Below the pieces are notes generated by a model, which saw only the letters and a program-made list of their open reading frames with translations, ran no database searches and had not been told where the DNA came from. The translations under genes were made by a program, and so were the position numbers. This document shows, in pieces, positions 1 through 5,718 of a stretch of 7,453 nt of DNA. The DNA comes from Candidatus Cloacimonadota bacterium. Lineage in GTDB: Bacteria; Cloacimonadota; Cloacimonadia; Cloacimonadales; Cloacimonadaceae. The stretch is from NCBI GenBank assembly GCA_027318525.1, contig DAHVPA010000091.1, positions 1 to 7,453 on the forward strand, read 5' to 3'. The stretch's first letter is position 1. Each line of letters begins with the position of its first letter.

Positions 1-1
1 T

Positions 2-268
2 CCGCTGGTGGAAGTAATAAGTTGTGCTCTACATATCAAAAATGTCAGCAGCCCCAAAGTCCTGCATTATTACCAAAGATGTATCGATGCGTTTAACACT
101 GAAATTGATCTCTGGCAAAGTGATGAGCGAAATATCCATGAACTGCTTGACAACAACCTGCCACAAGAAATTATTCAACATATACTAGCAGTCAGGCGGG
201 GAAGATTTTGTTTTGATCCTCCCGGATTTGACGGCAGCTATGGAGTATTAAAAATTCAGATGGAGTAG
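2..268 (+). CDS. Endonuclease Q-like PHP-family protein, C-terminal fragment
   Basis: Only the last 88 codons are present. The frame is open to the left edge (first whole codon at base 2, reading P-L-V-E-V-I), so the gene starts upstream; the GTG at base 8 is not a credible start. The fragment resembles my recollection of the tail of the TIGR00375/EndoQ family: a 'PL.EIIA.A' segment, a helix around a 'K V..Y...' motif, then the closing 'V R.G...PGFDG.YG...I' block, seen here as R-R-G-R-F ... P-P-G-F-D-G-S-Y-G near the end. EndoQ enzymes cut DNA 5' of deaminated bases such as uracil and hypoxanthine and have an N-terminal PHP metallo-phosphoesterase domain. That catalytic part lies outside the window, so activity cannot be judged. 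It ends three bases before the aminopeptidase gene, whose ribosome binding site lies in its last codons. The family call rests on the tail alone and is moderate. Confidence 0.55.
   Translation, partial: PLVEVISCALHIKNVSSPKVLHYYQRCIDAFNTEIDLWQSDERNIHELLDNNLPQEIIQHILAVRRGRFCFDPPGFDGSYGVLKIQME
262..265 (+). promoter_or_regulatory. Ribosome binding site of the aminopeptidase gene
   Basis: GGAG lies six bases before the ATG at 272 and is embedded in the last codons and stop codon of the upstream gene. It fixes the aminopeptidase start and suggests translation is coupled to the EndoQ-like gene. Confidence 0.6.
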
Positions 269-271
269 CAT

Positions 272-1504
272 ATGAATGCAGACATCACCAGACCTCGCAG
301 GTTAGCACTGTTCAATGCACTGGAGAATAACCAGATAATTCTTATTTTTGCCAATTCAGAGCAGGAAGGCATCGAAAAATTCCATCAGGACAATCATTTC
401 CTCTATTTCACAGGTATAATGGTTCCTGATGCTGTATATTGCCTGGGAAAGCTGCAAAACAGACAAATTGAGCACTTATTTATTCAAAGAGGAATCCCGG
501 AAAGAGAAGTGTGGGACGGTAAAAAACTATCAGCCGAAGAAGCAAAATCCAGCACCGGTATGGAATCGGTCAAATACCTTGATGAGTTTTACACATATCT
601 GAATTCTTATTGCCCGGGTACAGAGAAAATCTGGTCCAATATTGGAAATCCCCAAATCGGGAAACCGCTGAATTATCCGAGTTTTATGCTGAAGCCGTTG
701 CGCAAGATATTCCCGGCTATAACAATAGAAAGTATCAATAACCTGGTAAGGGGAATGAGATCCATCAAGTCTGAATGGGAAATAAACCAGATGCAAAAGG
801 CCATTAATCTGACCGGAGACGGCTTTCTCGACGTATTACACCAAGCAAAAACAGGCATGATGGAGTATGAGTTGGAGGCAATCCTTTATTACAGAATGCA
901 GCGAAACGGAGTGCAGAAATGGGGCTTTGCGCCAATAATTGCAGCAGGAATCAACGCCACCACCCTTCATTATAAACAAAACAACAGCTGCATTGCTGAG
1001 AATGACATTGTACTGATGGATATCGGTGCATCCTACCTCAACTATAGCGCAGACATAACTAGGTGCTTCCCCGTAAACGGTAGATTTACAGCCAGGCAAA
1101 AAGCAGTTTATGATGAGGTGCTGGGAATCCAAAAAGCAATCATCGACACAGTCAAACCAGGTGTCAGCCTGACCTTTCTGAATGAAAGAACCAATGAACT
1201 GATGCAGGAAGCTCTAATCCGGCTTGGACTTATCCAGACCAAGGAAGAATTCAGACGTTATTATATGCACAGCATCAGCCATCACCTGGGCATGGACACA
1301 CATGATCTGGGGGCAAGGGATTCCATCCTGGAATCCGGTAATGTTATAACTGTCGAACCGGGTATCTACATTCCTGAAGAAAAACTTGGTATCAGAATTG
1401 AAGATGACATATTGGTAACAGAGGATGGTCACGTAAACCTCTCGTCCCACATTCCCAAAGAGATAGCAGAGCTTGAAGCTATCAGGCAGGAAGCACTAAA
1501 ATGA
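272..1504 (+). CDS. pepP: Xaa-Pro aminopeptidase (M24B metallopeptidase)
   Basis: This 410-residue cytoplasmic peptidase is predicted to remove an N-terminal residue that precedes proline, using two metal ions. Residues 1 to about 165 form the AMP-N domain typical of PepP ('FLYFTGI' near 43-49). The pita-bread catalytic domain follows from about 167. All five expected metal ligands are visible: D250 (in L-M-D-I-G), D261 (in S-A-D-I-T-R), H337 (in H-S-I-S-H-H-L-G), E362 (in V-E-P-G-I-Y) and E377 (in R-I-E-D-D). The accessory histidines H233, H333 and H344 (T-H-D-L-G) are also kept, so the enzyme looks active. Length is slightly under the ~440 residues of E. coli PepP. There is no signal peptide. 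The start is supported by GGAG at 262-265. The stop overlaps the coaD start in ATGA. The symbol pepP is by family; a prolidase (PepQ) is less likely because of the AMP-N domain. Confidence 0.93.
   Translation: MNADITRPRRLALFNALENNQIILIFANSEQEGIEKFHQDNHFLYFTGIMVPDAVYCLGKLQNRQIEHLFIQRGIPEREVWDGKKLSAEEAKSSTGMESVKYLDEFYTYLNSYCPGTEKIWSNIGNPQIGKPLNYPSFMLKPLRKIFPAITIESINNLVRGMRSIKSEWEINQMQKAINLTGDGFLDVLHQAKTGMMEYELEAILYYRMQRNGVQKWGFAPIIAAGINATTLHYKQNNSCIAENDIVLMDIGASYLNYSADITRCFPVNGRFTARQKAVYDEVLGIQKAIIDTVKPGVSLTFLNERTNELMQEALIRLGLIQTKEEFRRYYMHSISHHLGMDTHDLGARDSILESGNVITVEPGIYIPEEKLGIRIEDDILVTEDGHVNLSSHIPKEIAELEAIRQEALK
1488..1493 (+). promoter_or_regulatory. Ribosome binding site of coaD, with ATGA stop-start overlap
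   Basis: AGGAAG ends seven bases before the ATG at 1501 and lies inside the last codons of the aminopeptidase gene. The ATG overlaps the upstream TGA as ATGA (1501-1504), the classic layout for translational coupling. Confidence 0.65.
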
Positions 1505-2007
1505 ATCACAAAGCAATTTATCCCGGCACATTTGACCCGATCACACTCGGACACATTAACATAGCAGAAAAAGCAGCAGCACTGTTTGATGAAGTCGTAA
1601 TAGGCATTGCAGATTATACTGGGAAAAACACACTTTTCACTATAAATGAAAGAACGAAGTTATGCACAGAAGCTTTAGCTCATTTGCCGAATGTAAAGGT
1701 AATGCAGTTCTCCGGTTTATCTGTCGATTTTGCTAGGCAAGAGAATTGCCGGGTAATGATAAGAGGGATGAGAGCTGTTTCAGATTTTGAATATGAGCTT
1801 TCCTTAGCCCTAACCAACAAGAAAATCGCACCAGACATTGAGACCCTGTTCCTTGTTCCCAGCCTGCGTTATATGTATCTTTCATCTACCACCATCAAGC
1901 AATTGGCAGAATTAGGCGGTGACCTGACTGACTTTGTCCCTCCCTGTGTTCTGGCAGCTTTGAAACACAAATATAATAATCAAGGTGGGACAAATGCCCA
2001 GACGTAA
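1501..2007 (+). CDS. coaD: Phosphopantetheine adenylyltransferase (PPAT)
   Basis: CoaD joins 4'-phosphopantetheine and ATP to give dephospho-CoA and pyrophosphate, the penultimate step of coenzyme A synthesis in the cytoplasm. The 168-residue protein shows the nucleotidyltransferase fold signature Y-P-G-T-F-D-P-I-T-L-G-H at 7-18. Key residues fall at the same numbers as in E. coli CoaD: T10, H18, K42, R88, R91, E99 and S129 (in L-S-S-T-T-I-K). The R-G-M-R-A-V-S-D-F-E-Y-E segment at 88-99 is intact. It is about nine residues longer than E. coli CoaD. The extra tail (roughly 160-168, rich in N, G and Q) is encoded by the DNA that also carries the dnaB ribosome binding site and start, which may explain its presence. 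It overlaps the upstream peptidase gene by 4 bases and dnaB by 14. Confidence 0.97.
   Translation: MNHKAIYPGTFDPITLGHINIAEKAAALFDEVVIGIADYTGKNTLFTINERTKLCTEALAHLPNVKVMQFSGLSVDFARQENCRVMIRGMRAVSDFEYELSLALTNKKIAPDIETLFLVPSLRYMYLSSTTIKQLAELGGDLTDFVPPCVLAALKHKYNNQGGTNAQT
1983..1988 (+). promoter_or_regulatory. Ribosome binding site deciding the dnaB start
   Basis: AGGTGG lies five bases before the ATG at 1994 and inside the coaD coding sequence. An in-frame GTG at 1985 falls within this site and has nothing comparable upstream, so the ATG at 1994 is the better dnaB start. Confidence 0.6.
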
Positions 2008-3433
2008 AGAGACTCCTCCCGAGATCACCAAGATTTCCGACCGTTCATTGCCTGCCAATATCAATGCAGAAGCTGCTGTAATCTCAGCCATGCTGATTGA
2101 TAAGGATGCAGCCAACAAAGGCATGGAGAAGCTGAAGGAAGAGCATTTTTACCGAACCGCACACAAGATGATTTTCCGGATGATGCAAGAACTGACAGTC
2201 GAGAATACTGAAATTGACGCTATAACTATCATAAACAGATTGGAACGGGCTAACCTACTTGATAAAGTAGGGGGAGTCCCATATATTAACGAACTGACCA
2301 CTGTAGTTGTATCCAGCGCTAATTTTGATTATCACCTGAGCATAATGATGGATCAGGCTTATCTCAGGCAGCTGATAATTGCTTCCAACGGGATTATCGA
2401 ATCCTGTTATCAGGCTGATAAACCTGTAAGAGCTATCGTTGACGAAGCTGAACAAGCCATCTTCGCCATAGCAGAGATGCCCAAGGAACAAGGTTTTATC
2501 AGAATAGGTGACGTCTCGCCGCAGATTATGGCATCCATTGAACAGGTAGCATCAACTCATGTGCCGGTTTTGGGTATAGCCAGCGGTTTTGCCGATGTGG
2601 ATAAACTGACCGGTGGATTCCGCCCTGGACAATTAATCGTAATTGCAGCTAGACCGGCTATGGGAAAATCGGCTTTTGCACTCAATATTGCCGCACATGC
2701 TGCGATGGATCTGGATAAGAAAGTAGCAGTTTTTACCATGGAAATGTCTAATGAGGAAATCCTCATGAGGATGTTCAGCAGTGCTTCAGAAGTTCCAATG
2801 GATACAATGCTGAAAGGCTTCGGATTAAATGAAGAAAAGATAATCCGCATTTCTCAGGCTGCAGAAGGATTTTCCAAAAAACATATTTATATTGATGACC
2901 AGGGAACCAATACCCCATTGGAAATCAGAGCCAAAGCCCGTCGTCTGGCATCCCAGTTAGGTGGTATAGATCTGATAATTATTGATTACCTGCAGCTGAT
3001 GACATCTCCAAAAGCCAAAGACAACCGCCAGCAGGAAATCTCTGATATCTCGCGTGCCCTCAAAGTCCTTGCCAAAGATATGAATATCCCGGTCATCGCC
3101 CTTTCCCAGCTTAACCGTCTGCTAGAAGCCCGAGACAACAAAAGACCGGTTCTTTCCGACCTGCGTGAATCCGGAGCTATTGAACAAGATGCCGACTTGG
3201 TGATGTTTATCTACAGGGATGAATACTACGTCCGCCTGCAACAGGAAAAGAGCCGTAAAGGCAAGGGTGGAAAGACTGAGGATGTGGATTTTGAAGCTGA
3301 ATTGGAAAAAGTCAAAGGGAAGGCTGAAATCATAATAGGTAAAAACAGACATGGCGCTACAGGAGTCGCCAAGGTCCGGTTTGTTCCTGAGATTACTACT
3401 TTCCAGAATCTAGATATAACCAATGATTACTGA
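1994..3433 (+). CDS. dnaB: Replicative DNA helicase DnaB
   Basis: DnaB is the hexameric 5'-3' helicase that unwinds DNA at the replication fork. With the ATG start the protein has 479 residues. The N-terminal primase-interacting domain begins at 'N-I-N-A-E-A-A-V-I-S-A-M' (about 22-33) and runs to about 155. The RecA-type ATPase domain follows from about 190: Walker A A-R-P-A-M-G-K-S with K225, catalytic-glutamate region M-E-M-S with E250, Walker B I-I-D-Y-L-Q-L-M with D331, sensor A-L-S-Q-L-N-R (Q372), the conserved S-D-L-R-E-S-G-A-I-E-Q-D-A-D block near 388-401, and the arginine-finger segment G-K-N-R-H-G with K450 and R452. All expected motifs are present and no intein interrupts them. One oddity is a charged insertion of roughly 20 or more residues at about 413-440, between R-D-E-Y-Y and the arginine-finger hairpin. 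The gene overlaps coaD by 14 bases and the permease gene by 11. Confidence 0.97.
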   Translation: MPRRKETPPEITKISDRSLPANINAEAAVISAMLIDKDAANKGMEKLKEEHFYRTAHKMIFRMMQELTVENTEIDAITIINRLERANLLDKVGGVPYINELTTVVVSSANFDYHLSIMMDQAYLRQLIIASNGIIESCYQADKPVRAIVDEAEQAIFAIAEMPKEQGFIRIGDVSPQIMASIEQVASTHVPVLGIASGFADVDKLTGGFRPGQLIVIAARPAMGKSAFALNIAAHAAMDLDKKVAVFTMEMSNEEILMRMFSSASEVPMDTMLKGFGLNEEKIIRISQAAEGFSKKHIYIDDQGTNTPLEIRAKARRLASQLGGIDLIIIDYLQLMTSPKAKDNRQQEISDISRALKVLAKDMNIPVIALSQLNRLLEARDNKRPVLSDLRESGAIEQDADLVMFIYRDEYYVRLQQEKSRKGKGGKTEDVDFEAELEKVKGKAEIIIGKNRHGATGVAKVRFVPEITTFQNLDITNDY

Positions 3434-4172
3434 TTGGCTTGCCCAGGCAGGCAGCTACTTTTTGTTTATCATAGGTTGCCTCAGATTTATTCCCCGACTG
3501 GCGCATAGGCACAATGAACTGCTTCGTCAGATGCATCGGATCGGATATGAGTCAATCGTCCTGATAACGATAACTGCAGCCTTTACAGGTTTGGTTACTG
3601 CGGTTCAGGCAGTATATCAGACCAGTGGCTACATTCCTGTCAATCTGATAGGTGTAATGGTGGGCAAATCCACCATGATAGAGCTGGCACCGGTTTTAAC
3701 AGCTCTGGTCCTTACAGGCAAGGTCGGAGCGAGCCTGGCTGCTGAAATCGGAACAATGCAGGTTAGTGAACAGATTGATGCTCTCAAGACATTGGCTATA
3801 GAACCGTCCGATTTTCTTTATTTACCCAGGATTCTAGCAGGTGTCATCATGCTTCCACTGCTGACTATCTATGCAGACTTGATTGGGATTATAACTTCCT
3901 GGGGATTTTCCTATCTGAAGTATGGGATTAGCGCTCACACCTTTTTTGGTGGGATGAAAAACTACTTCGGTCCTTCTGACTTATGGGGAGGTTTGGTCAA
4001 AGCGTTTTTCTTCGGTTTGATCATTACTTCCATTGGTTGTTTCGCAGGTTCCCGGGCAGAAGGTGGTGCTGAGGGAGTAGGCAAAGCCACTACACAGACT
4101 GTTGTTTACTCGGCAATCCTAATTCTGGTCATGGATTTCTCTGTTGCCTGGATGTTGTTTGGAGCAAATTAG
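3423..4172 (+). CDS. MlaE/YrbE-family ABC transporter permease
   Basis: This 249-residue inner-membrane protein belongs to the MlaE (DUF140/Ttg2B) family, the permease of MCE-type lipid transporters that move phospholipids or other lipids between inner and outer membranes. An N-terminal amphipathic stretch (1-40) is followed by hydrophobic segments at about 44-64, 88-106, 135-160, 190-208 and 226-246. The family signature is clear: E-L-A-P-V-L-T-A-L-V at 87-96 and the ATPase-coupling loop A-E-I-G-T-M-Q-V-S-E-Q-I-D-A-L at 107-121, then G-G-A-E-G-V-G-K-A-T-T and a late D238. The residue before E87 is Ile where E. coli MlaE has Arg97 by my hand alignment. The start lies inside the end of dnaB (11-base overlap) without a Shine-Dalgarno sequence, so it probably depends on re-initiation. 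The usual ATPase (MlaF) and MCE protein (MlaD) genes do not follow, so partners must lie elsewhere. I leave the symbol blank because the substrate is unknown. Confidence 0.92.
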   Translation: MITDWLAQAGSYFLFIIGCLRFIPRLAHRHNELLRQMHRIGYESIVLITITAAFTGLVTAVQAVYQTSGYIPVNLIGVMVGKSTMIELAPVLTALVLTGKVGASLAAEIGTMQVSEQIDALKTLAIEPSDFLYLPRILAGVIMLPLLTIYADLIGIITSWGFSYLKYGISAHTFFGGMKNYFGPSDLWGGLVKAFFFGLIITSIGCFAGSRAEGGAEGVGKATTQTVVYSAILILVMDFSVAWMLFGAN

Positions 4173-4180
4173 TTTTCATC

Positions 4181-5236
4181 ATGAATAAGCTTTTGAGCAT
4201 CTTTTTAATATGTATATCAATATTGCTTTCCTTATCATGTACCAGGCAATCACAACCGTCCCAAAGTAACGGATGGACAGGAAAGACAATCAACATCCTC
4301 ACCCTTGAACGTATCCAAACCTCGGGTTTTTTAAAGAGGATTATCCCGACTTTTGAACAATCCAATAAGTGCAAGGTCAGCGTCACAACCTGCCGGGGCA
4401 GCTCTGATTTGCAGGATTTGATCAGGAATGACAAAGAGCTGCGAAAGTTCGATCTGGTATTGGGACTGGATAACTGCACTTTTACCGGAGAAGAGGATTT
4501 TGCCCGTTTTGGAGCATCCAAAACACTTAGTAAGATTAAACTGAATCCAATCTTTTATCCCGAGCCAGCCGGGAAGCTGATACCTTATGGTTACGGTTAT
4601 CTTGCCCTGGTATTTAATGAGACAATTATACCCCAGCCTCCTGAGTCTTTTGGTGAATTGCAGGATGCCCGTTTTCTCAATCAGCTCGTTGTCTGTGATC
4701 CGCGCAGCAGCGGTATTGGCAGAGCTGTTATGTATTGGACTCTGGCTTTGTTTGGCAATGAGGGTTTCCAGCAATTTTGGAAAAGCATTAAGAAAAACAT
4801 CCGGACATCTAGGGAAACCTGGGCAGAAGCTCTGCAAAGTGTCAATTTAGGAGAAAGCGGGATGGTCTTTGGTTTTACCAGCACCCCTGCCTGGATTCTT
4901 GATACTCAGCCCAATCCTTTACCCCTGAGGCTTTCCATGATGAAAGAAGGCAGCTTCCTATATGTTGAGACCGCAGCTATCCCAACTAGGGCAAAACACC
5001 GAGCTCTGGCTGAAAAATTCATCAGTTATCTGCTCAAAGCTGATGTTCAGACTAATGTTATCTACAGCCTTGGCCTGTTCCCTGCCAATGAATCCACTCC
5101 TCTGCCTGCCAGTTATTCCAATGCTCCATTTGCCACTTATTCAGTCAATGACAAGCTGAAAGCTGAAAATCCGACTGCCAATCTCAACAACTGGCTGGAT
5201 TTTTGGGATAAGCTTTTTTCCAACAGCATATATTAA
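4181..5236 (+). CDS. Thiamine-binding-protein-like (ThiB/TbpA) solute-binding lipoprotein
   Basis: This 351-residue protein is an ABC-importer substrate-binding protein of the ThiB/TbpA group. The first 19 residues form a signal peptide (K3, hydrophobic core 4-16) ending at C20 in L-S-L-S-C, an acceptable though not textbook lipobox, so it is probably a membrane-anchored periplasmic lipoprotein. Similarity to E. coli ThiB runs the whole length: D-L-V-L-G-L-D-N (91-98), P-Y-G-Y-G-Y-L-A-L-V-F (135-145), C-D-P-R-S-S-G-I-G (172-180), W-A-E-A (214-217), G-E-S-G-M-V-F-G-F-T-S-T-P-A-W (224-238), V-E-T-A-A-I-P (262-268) and F-P-A-N (300-303). W214 is kept, but several aromatic residues of the E. coli thiamine pocket appear replaced, so the ligand may be thiamine, a relative, or something else. 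No permease (ThiP) or ATPase (ThiQ) gene is adjacent. It begins 8 bases after the MlaE-type gene without a clear ribosome binding site. Confidence 0.85.
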   Translation: MNKLLSIFLICISILLSLSCTRQSQPSQSNGWTGKTINILTLERIQTSGFLKRIIPTFEQSNKCKVSVTTCRGSSDLQDLIRNDKELRKFDLVLGLDNCTFTGEEDFARFGASKTLSKIKLNPIFYPEPAGKLIPYGYGYLALVFNETIIPQPPESFGELQDARFLNQLVVCDPRSSGIGRAVMYWTLALFGNEGFQQFWKSIKKNIRTSRETWAEALQSVNLGESGMVFGFTSTPAWILDTQPNPLPLRLSMMKEGSFLYVETAAIPTRAKHRALAEKFISYLLKADVQTNVIYSLGLFPANESTPLPASYSNAPFATYSVNDKLKAENPTANLNNWLDFWDKLFSNSIY

Positions 5237-5244
5237 TACCAACG

Positions 5245-5718
5245 ATGATAGAGCTTAACCGCGAAGGCTTCAACATTGTTCTCTATCAGCCAGAAATACC
5301 AGCCAATACAGGTAATATCGGCAGATTATGCGTAGGCAGCAAATCCACCTTGCATCTGATTAAACCGCTGCGCTTTTTGATGGATGATAAATCTCTAAAA
5401 AGAGCGGGATTGGATTACTGGACTGATTTAAAACTAATCCTCCACGAGAATATTCAAGAGATTCTCAGCTCAGTTCCTCGCGAAAAGCTCTTTTTTTGCA
5501 CCACAAAGTCAGATACCTCTTACCTTGATAAATCTTACAAAGAAGGAGATTATCTGATCTTTGGACCTGAAAGCAGGGGATTGCCGGAAGAATTGTTAAA
5601 CCAATATGCAGACCGCTGTGTAACAATTCCAATGAATAACCTGATTCGATCCATAAATCTGTCAAATGCTGTTGCTATTGTGCTTTATGAAGCAATCCGG
5701 CAGCAATTTCCTGTTTAG
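5245..5718 (+). CDS. trmL: tRNA (cytidine/uridine-34-2'-O)-methyltransferase TrmL
   Basis: TrmL is a SPOUT-fold enzyme that uses S-adenosylmethionine to methylate the ribose 2'-OH of the wobble nucleotide in certain leucine tRNAs. The 157-residue protein matches the family from end to end and at its usual length. It shows N-I-V-L-Y-Q-P-E-I-P-A-N-T-G-N-I-G-R-L-C (10-29), the D-D-K-S-L-K-R-A-G-L-D-Y-W block (47-59), and the knot-forming AdoMet site made of G-D-Y-L-I-F-G-P-E-S-R-G-L-P (101-114), I-P-M (128-130) and S-I-N-L-S-N-A-V-A-I-V-L-Y-E-A (136-150). The N-terminus has about seven residues more than E. coli TrmL, but no other in-frame start fits better. It begins 8 bases after the lipoprotein stop, with no evident Shine-Dalgarno sequence. 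Its TAG stop overlaps the stop of the convergent radical SAM gene. Confidence 0.95.
   Translation: MIELNREGFNIVLYQPEIPANTGNIGRLCVGSKSTLHLIKPLRFLMDDKSLKRAGLDYWTDLKLILHENIQEILSSVPREKLFFCTTKSDTSYLDKSYKEGDYLIFGPESRGLPEELLNQYADRCVTIPMNNLIRSINLSNAVAIVLYEAIRQQFPV
5715..5718. other. Overlapping stop codons of two convergent genes
   Basis: TTAG serves as the trmL stop (TAG at 5716-5718, plus strand) and the radical SAM gene stop (TAA on the minus strand from 5717-5715). The genes share four bases, leaving no intergenic room for a terminator. I saw no clear GC-rich hairpin with a T-run near the junction on either strand, so transcripts from both sides probably run into the opposite gene. Confidence 0.9.

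Noticed and set aside
8..268. A complete small gene of 86 codons starting at GTG 8
   Set aside because: The frame is open to the left edge and the bases before the GTG read as the continuation of the same conserved segment (P-L-V-E-V-I), so this is a fragment of a longer protein.
1985..1993. GTG at 1985 as the dnaB start
   Set aside because: It lies inside the AGGTGG ribosome binding site and has no site of its own; the ATG at 1994 has good spacing.
4129..4521. Minus-strand open frame of 130 codons across the permease-lipoprotein junction
   Set aside because: It is antisense to two well-supported genes and low-complexity basic in composition, as expected of a chance frame.
4331..4837. Minus-strand open frame of 168 codons opposite the ThiB-like gene
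   Set aside because: It lies wholly antisense to a gene with full-length family similarity, and its translation shows no recognisable motif or domain.
3423..5236. A complete new thiamine importer made of the MlaE-type permease and ThiB-like protein
   Set aside because: MlaE permeases are not known to take thiamine and no ATPase gene is present; I keep only the weaker observation that the two are adjacent.
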